NCBI GenBank assembly: GCA_038203635.1
Contig: JBBRDT010000032.1
Span: 1-35,133 of the forward strand
DNA: 35,133 nucleotides
Origin: DASRIA01 sp038203635
GTDB lineage: Bacteria > Actinomycetota > Thermoleophilia > Solirubrobacterales > JBBDJG01
Reading direction: 5' to 3'
How positions within the stretch are numbered: the first letter of the stretch is position 1; each line of letters begins with the position of its first letter. The position numbers were made by a program, and so were the translations under genes. Shown here piece by piece: positions 16,550 to 25,195 of the stretch. The notes under the pieces are model-generated. The model was given only the letters and a program-made list of their open reading frames with translations. It made no database searches and was not told the DNA's origin.

Positions 16550-16747
16550 GTGGCGCGCCGCCGCATCGTTTTCCTGAAAGACCTCGCCGGTGACCTGCGC
16601 CAATCCGTCAGGCGCCGCCCGGAGCAGCCGCCCGACCCGCGCGCACCCGATCGCAGCACCGCGGAGGAGCTCGAGCGCCGGCTCGACGAGACCCGCGAGC
16701 GGCTGCGCCGCGAGATCCCGCCACCGGACGACGAATCCCGCGGCTAG
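16550..16747 (+). CDS. Small basic/acidic hypothetical protein after sdhE
   Basis: A 65-residue frame starting with GTG four bases after the sdhE stop. The first 25 residues are Arg-rich and a charged helical stretch follows (AEELERRLDETRERLRRE, about 38-55), ending in a Pro/Asp-rich tail. There is no membrane segment, so it does not look like the small anchor subunit SdhF found beside some class E enzymes. Tight spacing and an organised helical composition suggest a real gene co-translated with the operon. The function is unknown. Its last four bases overlap the end of the convergent beta-propeller gene. Confidence 0.55.
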   Translation: MARRRIVFLKDLAGDLRQSVRRRPEQPPDPRAPDRSTAEELERRLDETRERLRREIPPPDDESRG

Positions 16748-18912
16748 CGGCTCCGCCTGGTGTGGATCACGAGCGGCTGCGAGCCGTCGCCCGTGCTGTT
16801 CTCGTCGCCCGCCCATTGGGCGACGAATGCCGCGGTCTTGACCAGCTTCCAGTTGGTGGTGAAGGTGCCGTTGGACGCCACCGTGGCGGTCCGGGACATC
16901 CAGCCGCGCTCGCCGCGCTCGCGCCGTGAGACGACCACCGCGGCGCCGCCCTTTGCTCCGGAAACCCGGCCCGTGATCCGGATCACCGCACGTCGCCGAA
17001 CGGTGCGGTGGGTGGTCCGCACTGTCACCTTTGACGGATCGCCGCTGTCACCCCCGCTCGTGGTGAACAGCAGCGCACGGCTGTCGGCGAGAAGGAATGC
17101 TCCGCTCGCGCCCGTCGCGACGAGGCCCTCCGCAGAGGGTTCGTCCGTGCCCACGAGCTGCGGGCGCCAGGTCCGGCCACCGTCAGTGGTGCGCAACACG
17201 TAGCCGTAGGGCTCGGATCCGAACCGCCTGAGAGTGAGGTAACCGTCGGATCCGTTGGAGAACGAGAGTCCGGTGGCATCGTCGTTGCCGACGCCCGAGA
17301 GGTCGAGCCAGCGATCGCCGCGGTCGCGCGTCTTGTACACCTGCCCGTCCTGGCCGAGCGCGAAGCCGGTGCGTGACGAGACGAAGTCGACGCCCTGGAT
17401 CAAGGTCTTGCGCGGCAGGCGGACCTTGCGCCACGTGCGCCCGGCCGTCGTCGAGACGAGGATGTTCTTCGAGCCGTAGACGAACACGGATCCCCCGCCC
17501 CGATCGACGTTGAAGAGCTTCGAGCGGTTGAGGAGCCGCCCGCGCACGCGCGCAAACGTGTTGCCCCCGTCGATCGACCGCAGGACTCCCTTGGGACCGA
17601 CGAGCAGGACCGTTTGCGTCCCCAGCGCGAGCACGGCCTGCGGCCGCGTCGCGGTGCCGGTGTTGAGGATCTGCCACGACTGCCCTGAGTTGTCGGTGCG
17701 CAAGAGCGTCCCCGCGGCATCGAGCGCGTAACCGGTGGCCGCATCGGCGAAGGAGACGTCGATCACGTCCTCCGACGTAGAAACGCCGACCTCGGACCAC
17801 GTGACTCCGCCGTCGTCCGATCGCGCGAGCGCGCCTTCCGAACCGGTCGCGAACACGACCTGAGACGAGAGCGCCCGCAGGCGCGAGAACGACGTGTCGA
17901 GGCGCTTGCCCACGGCGCCCCATGTCGCGCCGGTGTCGTCGGACAGCACGGTGGTGCCCGCCTCGCCGGCCGCGACCGCCCTGGTGGACGAGCTGAAGGC
18001 GGCGGCCAGGATCTTCTGGGTCGAGGGAGTGATCGAGGACCAGCTCGCGCCGCCGTCCACCGTCCGCAGGACGGTCTGAGCGCCGGTTGTCACCAGGCAA
18101 ATGAGCGTCGTGGCGCAGCGGATGCCTCGCAGCCCCGGCACGGGGAGCTGAGCCTTCGGCGTCCAGGTCAGACCGCCGTCGTCGGTACTCAGCACTGCCC
18201 CAAGCGCGCTTACCCCGTAACCCACCAGCGCGGACGGGAAGTGAACGCTGGTGAGGGCGGCCGTGCCTCCATGAACGAGGCTCCAGCTGTTCGCCGCGTC
18301 GGTGGTCCGGTAGATCCGGCCGGACCGGCTGACGGCCACTCCAGTGTTTGGGGTAAGGAACACCACATCGCTCGGCTGGTAGGGAACGCTCCCCACACCG
18401 TCCCCCGGTATTGATGTCTTGCGCGACCAGGTACGCCCACCATCGGCAGTGCTCAACACCGACCCGTCCTCGAGCGCGAGGTAACCCGCCTGGTCGGTGG
18501 TAAAGTCGAACGCCGCCACCTTCGCCGAGCAGCGCAGGTCGGTTGCCGTCCACGGAAGTCGCGTGAACGTCTGGCCGCCGTCGTCCGAGCGGCGCAGTGC
18601 GCACTCTCCGCCGATCACGACCGAGTCCGTGTCGATGAGGCTGATGCGCTGGAGCGGGACCGTCAACCCGGTGGCCGAGCCGCTCCACGTCGTTCCCCCG
18701 TCGTCGGTAGTGAGCAGCGTCCCGAACCAGCCGGCTGCATACCCGCGTGACCCCTCGAACTCGAGCGCCTGGATCGTCTGTCCCTGGGGGCTCGGGTTGC
18801 CCCACTCCCAGCCCGAATGCCCGACGTTGACAGCGGCCGGAGCCGAGGCCGCGGTGGCCAAGCCGAGCACAGCAACAACTGCCAGTGCAAGAGCTGTTCG
18901 ACTCGTGATCAT
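16744..18912 (-). CDS. Secreted beta-propeller protein with BNR/YCF48-like repeats
   Basis: A 722-residue protein with an N-terminal signal peptide (about 1-27, hydrophobic run ending SAPAA). At least ten repeats follow, each carrying the pattern S/T-x-D-x-G-x-T-W (TTDDGGTTW, STADGGRTWS, STDDGGLTW, RTVDGGASW, RTTDGGRTW). This is the Asp-box/BNR signature of sialidase-like and YCF48-like beta-propellers. The Asp boxes are structural and do not prove glycosidase activity; I see no catalytic sialidase arginine triad. A C-terminal Ig-like or Big domain (about 625-715) follows. It is probably exported and binds a ligand or the cell surface. The start has GGAG about ten bases upstream. It is a single gene. 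Confidence 0.8.
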   Translation of the reverse strand: MITSRTALALAVVAVLGLATAASAPAAVNVGHSGWEWGNPSPQGQTIQALEFEGSRGYAAGWFGTLLTTDDGGTTWSGSATGLTVPLQRISLIDTDSVVIGGECALRRSDDGGQTFTRLPWTATDLRCSAKVAAFDFTTDQAGYLALEDGSVLSTADGGRTWSRKTSIPGDGVGSVPYQPSDVVFLTPNTGVAVSRSGRIYRTTDAANSWSLVHGGTAALTSVHFPSALVGYGVSALGAVLSTDDGGLTWTPKAQLPVPGLRGIRCATTLICLVTTGAQTVLRTVDGGASWSSITPSTQKILAAAFSSSTRAVAAGEAGTTVLSDDTGATWGAVGKRLDTSFSRLRALSSQVVFATGSEGALARSDDGGVTWSEVGVSTSEDVIDVSFADAATGYALDAAGTLLRTDNSGQSWQILNTGTATRPQAVLALGTQTVLLVGPKGVLRSIDGGNTFARVRGRLLNRSKLFNVDRGGGSVFVYGSKNILVSTTAGRTWRKVRLPRKTLIQGVDFVSSRTGFALGQDGQVYKTRDRGDRWLDLSGVGNDDATGLSFSNGSDGYLTLRRFGSEPYGYVLRTTDGGRTWRPQLVGTDEPSAEGLVATGASGAFLLADSRALLFTTSGGDSGDPSKVTVRTTHRTVRRRAVIRITGRVSGAKGGAAVVVSRRERGERGWMSRTATVASNGTFTTNWKLVKTAAFVAQWAGDENSTGDGSQPLVIHTRRSR

Positions 18913-19003
18913 CCGCGCATCTCCATGTCTGCTCGGTCGGTCGGTTCGGCGGCTTTAACTCGCCGGGCGCCGCGGAGTTGCGCTTGGTGTGCGAGGCGCT
19001 TTG

Positions 19004-20395
19004 CTACGGAGCGATGTTCTGGTTCACCCGGAACAGGTTGTCCGGGTCATGGCGTCGCTTGACCTCGACAAGCCGGTCGTAGTTTCCGCGATAGGTGGCC
19101 TTCACGCGTTCCGGCCCCTCGTCATGCATCAGGAAGTTCACGTACGCGCCACCGGCCGAATGCGGGTGCAACGCCTCCCAATAATCCTTGGCCCACTGTG
19201 TGATCGCGGCCGCGTTTCCAGGGTCGGGATCGACGCCCACGATCACCTCCGCCCAGCGCGAGTCGCGGTAGGCGAACGGGGTCTCGTCCTCACCGACGTC
19301 GTGCACCGCCCCGTCAATCGGATACAGGTGCATGGTCGAGTGCATGCTCGGCAGCTGTGACCCGTGTTCGACGTGAGCAGCGATGGCCTCGTCGGGCAGC
19401 GCGTCGGTGAAGTCCGCTTTCCAGTACCACTGGAGCCCTGGCGTGTAGACCCCGTCGAACGCGCTCTGGAGGCCGGGGAAGGGTACGGGTGCGACGCCGT
19501 CGAGCAGCGGCGGGCCGAGCTCCCGAGCGGGGCGCAGCGCTTCCTCGGCCTGCTCGAGATCGCCGGTGCAGCACCAGACCACGCCGCACACCTTCCGCAG
19601 GTGCAACTCCGCGGGAAATGGATCTCCGGGCGGGACAGTCAGGAAGGCGAAGAAACCGTTCACGTCGCGTGGTGCGTTCGCGATGAACTCGTCGTAGAAG
19701 CGCAGCACCTCCTCGCTCTGCTCGAGCGGCCAGAACATGGGACCGGCCAGCACCGTGTCGACGGGGTTGGCCCGGAACACGAAAGATGTGACGACGCCGA
19801 AGTTGCCGCCTCCCCCGCGGATCGCCCAGAAGAGGTCTTCGGCCTGGTCCTCGCTCGCCGTCAAGCTGCTGCCGTCGGCCAGGACCATGTCTGCTGACAC
19901 GAGATTGTCGATCGAAAGACCGAACCTGCGGCTCAGGTGGCCGATCCCGCCGCCCAGCGTCAGGCCGCCGACACCCGTCGTCGAGATGATGCCGCTCGGC
20001 ACCGCGAGCCCGTGCTCGTGCGTGGCGCGGTCCACCTCGCCCCATGTCGCGCCGCCCTGGACTCGCACCGTCTTCTGCTGCGGGTCGACCTCGACCTTCC
20101 GCATCCCCGACAGGTCGATCACGAGGCCGTCGTCACATACGCCGAGGCCGCCCGCGTTGTGACCACCTCCGCGGATGGAGACGAGCACGCCCTCTTTGCG
20201 TGCGAAATTGACCGCCGCGACCACGTCGCTGGCGTCGGCACAGCGGGCGATCAGCCCGGGCCGGCGGTCGATCATGGCGTTGTAGACCTTGCGCGCCTCG
20301 TCGTAGCGACCGTCGCCTGGAGCGATCAGGTCGCCCCCGAAATCCGCCCCCAACCGACTGCTCGCAGCTTGATCGAGAGTTGTGCTCGTCGCCAT
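19004..20395 (-). CDS. FAD-dependent oxidase, berberine-bridge-enzyme family
   Basis: A 463-residue flavoprotein with an FAD-binding type 4 (PCMH) domain. It carries SIRGGGHNAGG, with H79 as the expected covalent FAD attachment residue, and VGGLTLGGGIGHLSRRFG. It ends in the BBE C-terminal motif (YDRLVEVKRRHDPDNLFRVN). The second attachment cysteine of bicovalent relatives is replaced by Thr (GIISTTGVGG, about 139-140), so attachment is probably by His alone. Such enzymes oxidise sugars, alkaloids or polyketides; the substrate is not predictable. There is no signal peptide. ATG 20395 is chosen for its strong AAAGGGGAAG ribosome site. It diverges from the SnoaL-like gene at 20498. Confidence 0.87.
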   Translation of the reverse strand: MATSTTLDQAASSRLGADFGGDLIAPGDGRYDEARKVYNAMIDRRPGLIARCADASDVVAAVNFARKEGVLVSIRGGGHNAGGLGVCDDGLVIDLSGMRKVEVDPQQKTVRVQGGATWGEVDRATHEHGLAVPSGIISTTGVGGLTLGGGIGHLSRRFGLSIDNLVSADMVLADGSSLTASEDQAEDLFWAIRGGGGNFGVVTSFVFRANPVDTVLAGPMFWPLEQSEEVLRFYDEFIANAPRDVNGFFAFLTVPPGDPFPAELHLRKVCGVVWCCTGDLEQAEEALRPARELGPPLLDGVAPVPFPGLQSAFDGVYTPGLQWYWKADFTDALPDEAIAAHVEHGSQLPSMHSTMHLYPIDGAVHDVGEDETPFAYRDSRWAEVIVGVDPDPGNAAAITQWAKDYWEALHPHSAGGAYVNFLMHDEGPERVKATYRGNYDRLVEVKRRHDPDNLFRVNQNIAP

Positions 20396-20412
20396 GAGTC
20401 TTCCCCTTTCGA

Positions 20413-20434
20413 GCACGACCACCGGGGGTCGTGC
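20413..20434. promoter_or_regulatory. Hairpin/palindrome in divergent promoter region
   Basis: A perfect 8-bp inverted repeat, GCACGACC...GGTCGTGC, with a six-base spacer sits in the 102-bp gap between the divergent BBE oxidase and SnoaL-like genes. It lies just upstream of the oxidase ribosome site. It could be an operator for a dimeric repressor or a leader hairpin of the oxidase transcript. No regulator gene is adjacent. With a short arm length in GC-rich DNA, chance cannot be dismissed. Confidence 0.35.
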
Positions 20435-20497
20435 GGTCGCCTGTCGGGAAAGATACGCCGACTAGACTTCGCAGGCGCTACAACACCGGGAGAACTC

Positions 20498-20917
20498 TTG
20501 GGCAACGTCGAAGTCATCACTCAGTTCCTGGAAGCCACGAGCCGCCGAGACATCGACGGCATGACCGCGCTCATGCACGTCGACGCTGAATTCGTGCCGA
20601 TCACCGCCGCGATGGAGGGCGTCGAGTATTGCGGCCATGCCGGGATCCGGCAGTTCGTCGAGGACCTCACCGAGCACTGGGAATTCTTCGAGACGGTCCA
20701 GGAGGAGTGGCACGATCTCGGCGACCGCGTCGTCACGATCGGTCGCTGGCACGCTCGCGGGAGAGGGAGCGGCATCGAGATCGAGGATCAGCCTGCCGTG
20801 TGGCTCGCGTACGTGCGAGACGGCAAGATCGTCCGTTGGCGTACCTACACGAACGTCGCAGAGGGCATCGAAGCCGCCGACATCGACTCTCCTACCCCAG
20901 GCGGCACGGGACCCTGA
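20498..20917 (+). CDS. SnoaL-like/NTF2-fold protein
   Basis: A 139-residue protein of the NTF2-like superfamily. It has an N-terminal helix (VITQFLEATSRRDID), MHVDAEFVPI, then GHAGIRQFVEDL and a C-terminal VWLAYVRDGKIVRWRTYTN. These proteins form cone-shaped barrels and act as isomerases, cyclases or hydrolases, or bind small ligands; the particular role is unknown. The start is TTG 20498 with GGGAGA upstream; no ATG/GTG lies closer to the conserved part, although the frame is open far upstream. Its end overlaps the end of the convergent phosphatase gene by 26 bases. The divergent FAD oxidase could act in the same pathway, but this is position-based only. Confidence 0.75.
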   Translation: MGNVEVITQFLEATSRRDIDGMTALMHVDAEFVPITAAMEGVEYCGHAGIRQFVEDLTEHWEFFETVQEEWHDLGDRVVTIGRWHARGRGSGIEIEDQPAVWLAYVRDGKIVRWRTYTNVAEGIEAADIDSPTPGGTGP

Positions 20918-22385
20918 ACCGATCACGCGTGTTTCCGGCCGCGTCGATCGCGCGGCCGTGGAACTCGTGATCGACGACCCGGATGCGCAGGCGGTGATAG
21001 AACATCCCGCGCCGCGCGGACCACTTCGGCCGGCGGCGGGTGACGAACGGGTTGAGCTTCGCACCGCCACCGCCCGTCACGACGTAGACGATTCCCTTGC
21101 GACTGCGCCGCCCGGAGCGCAGCGGCTTTGAGCGTTCGTAGTTCTGTACGTGGCCGTTGAGGACCAGGTCGACGCCGCCGCGCTGCAGGATCGGAACGAA
21201 GCGGCTGCGGCGCAGGTGCCGGCCGTGACCGCGATACCCGCGTCCGCTCGACCACAGCGGATGATGGAAGTACGCGACCTTGCAGCGGGCGGTCGACGCA
21301 CGCAGCTCGGCCCGCAGCCAGCTCCGCTGGCGCCGGTCGAACCGGTTCGAGTCGAGCGACAGGAAGAGCACGCCGCCGTAGGTGAAGCTGTAGTACAGGC
21401 CGCCGTTGGGCAGCGCGAAGAACCGCTGGTAGTTCTGCAGGTTGTAGTAGTCGTGGTTGCCCACAGTGGGCCAGAAGGGCTTCGTGGCGATCAGCTCACG
21501 CAACGGGCCCAGCACGAAGCTACGGTACTCCTCCTCGGTACCGTAGATCTGAGCGTTGTCACCGGTCGTGATCGCGAAGTCCAGGCGCGAGTCCTGCGAA
21601 AGGCGGCGCAGGTTGGAGCGCGCGGAAGGCGTGCCGATGCCGAAGTCGCCGATCACGCCGAACGAGAACTCGCCCGGAGCGGCGGGCGGGGTGAGGAAGC
21701 GCGCGAGGTCGCCCAACTTGCCGTCGGACTCCCACCGGTAGTCGTAGGCGGTCGCCGGTGCGAGCTGCGGCAGCGCAACGACATGCCGCCGGGTCAGCGC
21801 CGCGTCGCGCTGGACGACCTGCAGCGGTCCTCCCGCCGGTCCGAAGGCGAGCGCGGTCGTGGCCGGCTCGTATGTCTGCCAGACGACCGCCGCGCCGGTC
21901 GCGGTGAGCTGCTGCAGGTAGGGACCGATCTCGAACGCCCGCGAGGGCGGAGTGGTGATGCGCGCGGCGGGGGAATCGGCACTCTCGCCATCCGGGCCGA
22001 TCGCCCGCACCACGTACTCGTACGTCTTGCCCGCGAGCAGCCACTCGTCCACGAACCGGGGCTCCGCGATCTCGGCGATCTTGACTCCATCGCGATAGAC
22101 GGCGTACAGCTCTAGCGGGGGCGCGGGGTCGGACCCCGACTTCCACGTCAGGACGATCTGGTCCGGGCGCGTGGCCTCGGCGTACGTGTCACGTGGGGCC
22201 GCGGGCACGTCCGCGCGGGCCGGCACCGCCGGCAACAGGAGCGCGAGGGCGAGCAGCAGTGCGCGGGTCAGCCGGCGGATAGGCTCGCAGCCCTGGCGCC
22301 GACCAGGTTCCGTTCGACCAGCTGCTCGGCGACCTGCACCGCGTTGGTCGCGGCGCCCTTGCGCAGGTTGTCGCCGACGATCCAC
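20892..22385 (-). CDS. Secreted purple-acid-phosphatase-like metallophosphoesterase
   Basis: The mature protein has a signal peptide (TRALLLALALLLPAVPARA), a fibronectin III-like domain and the PAP N-terminal domain, then a metallophosphoesterase domain. Its motifs are GDFG, TGDN, GNHDY, FHHPLWSSG and NGHVQNYER. The last is usually GHxHxYER, and here the second His is Gln, which may weaken one metal site. It should be exported and release phosphate from organic esters. The start is uncertain. GTG 22385 lies deep inside asd and gives 38 Arg-rich residues before the signal peptide, while no ATG, GTG or TTG lies closer. A CTG at 22271 overlaps the asd stop as CTGA and would give a normal signal peptide. 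It ends the dnaX-to-asd operon. Confidence 0.8.
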   Translation of the reverse strand: MDRRRQPAQGRRDQRGAGRRAAGRTEPGRRQGCEPIRRLTRALLLALALLLPAVPARADVPAAPRDTYAEATRPDQIVLTWKSGSDPAPPLELYAVYRDGVKIAEIAEPRFVDEWLLAGKTYEYVVRAIGPDGESADSPAARITTPPSRAFEIGPYLQQLTATGAAVVWQTYEPATTALAFGPAGGPLQVVQRDAALTRRHVVALPQLAPATAYDYRWESDGKLGDLARFLTPPAAPGEFSFGVIGDFGIGTPSARSNLRRLSQDSRLDFAITTGDNAQIYGTEEEYRSFVLGPLRELIATKPFWPTVGNHDYYNLQNYQRFFALPNGGLYYSFTYGGVLFLSLDSNRFDRRQRSWLRAELRASTARCKVAYFHHPLWSSGRGYRGHGRHLRRSRFVPILQRGGVDLVLNGHVQNYERSKPLRSGRRSRKGIVYVVTGGGGAKLNPFVTRRRPKWSARRGMFYHRLRIRVVDHEFHGRAIDAAGNTRDRFRVPCRLG

Positions 22386-23311
22386 AGGTTCAGGCAGCGC
22401 TCGTGCGAAGGGTCTCGCCTGATCCGCCCGACGAACACCTCGTCGTGGCCCGCGGCGTCGATCGGCATCGGGTAGCGGCCCGCGGCCGGTTCGTCCACGA
22501 CCACCACGCCGGGGAAGGCGCTGAGGATCTCGCGGCAGCGCTCCGGCGAGAGGTCATCCCGGGTCTGCACGTTGACCGACTCGGAGTGCGCGTTGTAGAC
22601 GGGCACCCGCACACACGTCGCGGAGATTGCGATGCCCTCCTCGCCGAGGATCTTGCGGGTCTCGGCCATCATCTTGCGCTCCTCGGTCGTGTAGTCGTCG
22701 CCGTCCTTGAAAGTCTCGACCTGCGGGAGCACGTTGAAGGCGATCTGGTGCGGATAGACGGACGCCTCCGTGTCGCGGTCGCCGAGCACGGCCTCTGACT
22801 GCATGCGCAGCTCCTCGACGGCGTTGTGGCCGGTGCCGGACGTGGACTGATAGGTGGAGACGATCACGCGCTCGATCCCGACGGCGTCGAGGATGGGCTT
22901 GAGCGCCATCACCATCTGCACCGTCGAGCAGTTGGGATTCGCCACGATGCCCTGGTGCGATGCCAGCGCGTCGCCGTTCACCTCGGCCACGACCAGCGGC
23001 ACGTTGGGCTCCATGCGCCACGCGCTGGAGTTGTCGACCACCACGCAGCCGGCGTCCCTGAACTTCGGTGCCCACTCGCGCGACACGCTGCCGCCCGCGG
23101 AGAAGAGCGCGACGTCGAAGCCGTCAATCGCGTCGTCTGCGAGGAGACGCACCTCGAGCTCACCGTCGCGGTACGGGACCTTCTTCCCCGCCGAGCGCAG
23201 GGAGGCGAGCGGAACGACCTCGTCGGCAGGGAAGCGGCGCTCGCCCATCACCTTCAGCATGGTCGATCCAACGGCTCCCGTTGCCCCCACGACTGCGACC
23301 CGCAGGCTCAC
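22268..23311 (-). CDS. asd: Aspartate-semialdehyde dehydrogenase
   Basis: A 347-residue enzyme that reduces aspartyl phosphate to aspartate semialdehyde with NADPH, the second step of the lysine, threonine, methionine and diaminopimelate route. The N-terminal VVGATGAVGSTML binds NADP. C128 in NPNCST is the nucleophile, and H242 in RVPVYNAHSES is the acid/base residue. Length and motifs are those of the bacterial enzyme. GTG 23311 overlaps the lysC stop (GTGA), so lysC and asd are translationally coupled. The order lysC-asd is common in actinobacteria. Confidence 0.95.
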   Translation of the reverse strand: MSLRVAVVGATGAVGSTMLKVMGERRFPADEVVPLASLRSAGKKVPYRDGELEVRLLADDAIDGFDVALFSAGGSVSREWAPKFRDAGCVVVDNSSAWRMEPNVPLVVAEVNGDALASHQGIVANPNCSTVQMVMALKPILDAVGIERVIVSTYQSTSGTGHNAVEELRMQSEAVLGDRDTEASVYPHQIAFNVLPQVETFKDGDDYTTEERKMMAETRKILGEEGIAISATCVRVPVYNAHSESVNVQTRDDLSPERCREILSAFPGVVVVDEPAAGRYPMPIDAAGHDEVFVGRIRRDPSHERCLNLWIVGDNLRKGAATNAVQVAEQLVERNLVGARAASLSAG

Positions 23312-24576
23312 CGCGGTCCACCGTCCTCTCGCTCGATCTCGTCCTTGCCGAGCTCGAACGCGTCATGCAGCCCGCGCACCGCATCCGGGACGCGGTCGGC
23401 CGCGATCACGCACGAGATCTTGATCGGAGAGGTGGAGATCATCTCGATGTTGATCTCCTTCTCCCCCAGGGTCTGAAACACCTTTGCGGCCACGCCGGGG
23501 TGGCTGCGCATCCCCGCGCCGACCACCGACACCTTGCCCATCTGATCGTTCGCGATCACCGCGTCGAGGCCCAGATCGCCGACCAGCGCCTCGAGTGCGC
23601 GCCGCGCGACGTTGACGTCGGACTTCGGCACAGTGAACGAGATCTCGGCGCTGCGGTTGGTCGAGACCGGCTCGTTCTGCACGATCATGTCCACGTTCAC
23701 GTCGGCGGCGGCCAGCGCGCCGAAGATGCGCGCGGCTATTCCGGGCCGGTCCGGCACGCCCGTGAGGGTGATGCGGGCGTCCTCGGTGGAATGGGTGACG
23801 GCTGTGATGAGAGGGCGTTCCATGGTCTCGTGCTCACCGAGGACGAGAGTACCGGAGCCGTCGCCGAAGCTCGGCCGTACGTGGATGCGCACCGCGTAGT
23901 TGCGCGCGTACTCGACCGAGCGCAGCTGCAGCACCTTCGCGCCGGAGGCCGACATCTCCAGCATCTCCTCGAAGGAGAGCACCGGCAGCTTGCGCGCGTC
24001 CGGCACGATTCGCGGGTCGGCGGAAAACACGCCGTCGACATCCGTGTAGATCTCGCACACGTCCGCGCCCAGCGCGGCCGCCAGCGCGACCGCCGTCGTG
24101 TCCGACCCGCCGCGCCCCAGCGTGGTCACGTCGCGCGAGGTGGAAACGCCCTGGAAGCCGGCGACCAGCACGATCCGGCCCTCGTCGAGGGCTGCGCGGA
24201 TGCGGTCCGCACGCACGTCGACGATCCGTGCCCTCGTGTGCGAGGTGTCCGTGACGATGCCCGCCTGCGAGCCCGACAGCGAGATCGCCTCGGTGCCGAG
24301 GTCGTTGAGGGCCATCGCGCACAGGGCGCAGGAGATGCGCTCGCCTGTGGACAGCAGCATGTCCATCTCGCGCGGGTGCGGCTCCGGAGAGATCTCGTGC
24401 GCCATCTCGACGAGCTGGTCAGTGGTCGCACCGCGCGCCGAGAGCACCGCCACCACGGAGCTGCCCTCCTGGCGTGCACGCACCATGCGCTTCGCGGCGC
24501 CGATCAGCCGCTCGGCATCGGCCACCGAGGTGCCGCCGAACTTCATGACGGTTATGCCGTTGGGGCCCACGCTCAC
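23308..24576 (-). CDS. lysC: Aspartate kinase
   Basis: A 422-residue aspartokinase, the first step of the aspartate pathway. The catalytic domain shows VMKFGGTSVADAERL at the start and TTLGRGGSDTTAVAL, and is followed by two ACT domains (about 260-400) that bind feedback inhibitors. Length fits the lysine- or lysine/threonine-sensitive class of Gram-positive bacteria. In relatives an internal start makes a separate beta subunit covering the ACT domains. An in-frame ATG at 23823 (MERPLITAV, with GGTGAG upstream) is at the equivalent place and could do so here. The start used is GTG 24576. It follows recR by 19 bases. Confidence 0.94.
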   Translation of the reverse strand: MSVGPNGITVMKFGGTSVADAERLIGAAKRMVRARQEGSSVVAVLSARGATTDQLVEMAHEISPEPHPREMDMLLSTGERISCALCAMALNDLGTEAISLSGSQAGIVTDTSHTRARIVDVRADRIRAALDEGRIVLVAGFQGVSTSRDVTTLGRGGSDTTAVALAAALGADVCEIYTDVDGVFSADPRIVPDARKLPVLSFEEMLEMSASGAKVLQLRSVEYARNYAVRIHVRPSFGDGSGTLVLGEHETMERPLITAVTHSTEDARITLTGVPDRPGIAARIFGALAAADVNVDMIVQNEPVSTNRSAEISFTVPKSDVNVARRALEALVGDLGLDAVIANDQMGKVSVVGAGMRSHPGVAAKVFQTLGEKEINIEMISTSPIKISCVIAADRVPDAVRGLHDAFELGKDEIEREDGGPR

Positions 24577-24595
24577 GATTGGTCAGGATAGGTGG

Positions 24596-25195
24596 CTAGA
24601 GAGCGCGGCGGCCCGACAGTGCCTTGCCGAGCGTGATCTCGTCCGCGTACTCGAGGTCGGCGCCCACGGGCAGCCCGCTCGCCAGACGGGTGACCGCGAC
24701 CTCCTTGCCGAGCGCATGCAGCGCCTCGGCGATGAAGAAGCCCGTCGCCTCGCCGGAGGTGGTCGGGTTGGTTGCGATCACGACCTCCTGCACGTCGCCG
24801 TCCCGCACGCGCTCCACCAGTTGAGCGATCTTGAGGTCCTCGGGGTCGACACCGTCGATCGGTGACAGCGCGCCGCCGAGCACGTGGTAGAGACCGCGGT
24901 ACTCGTGCGTACGCTCGATCGGGACCACGTCGGCGGGCTCCTCCACGACGCAGATGACCGAGCGGTCGCGGCGCTGGTCCTGGCAGATCCCGCAGCGCGG
25001 CCCCTCGGACAGGTTGGAGCAGATCTCGCAGAGGCCCATGCGCTCCTTCACCTCCTTGATCGCCGCGCTCAGCCCGAGCGCATCCTGCTCCGGGACCCGC
25101 AGGATGTGGAAGGCGAGCCGCTGCGCCGTGCGCTGCCCGATTCCCGGCAGCTTGGAGAGCTCGGTGATGAGCCTGTTGACCGGCGGCGCGTACAA
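24596..25195 (-). CDS. recR: Recombination mediator RecR
   Basis: A 199-residue RecR, which acts with RecF/RecO to load RecA at gaps in DNA. It has the N-terminal helix-hairpin-helix (LSKLPGIGQRTAQRLAFHIL), the zinc finger C56-x2-C59-x8-C68-x2-C71 and a Toprim domain (VICVVEEPADVVPIE, then ATNPTTSGEAT). The start is TTG 25195, immediately after the ybaB stop, so the two are probably coupled. The dnaX-ybaB-recR order is widely conserved in bacteria. Confidence 0.95.
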   Translation of the reverse strand: MYAPPVNRLITELSKLPGIGQRTAQRLAFHILRVPEQDALGLSAAIKEVKERMGLCEICSNLSEGPRCGICQDQRRDRSVICVVEEPADVVPIERTHEYRGLYHVLGGALSPIDGVDPEDLKIAQLVERVRDGDVQEVVIATNPTTSGEATGFFIAEALHALGKEVAVTRLASGLPVGADLEYADEITLGKALSGRRAL

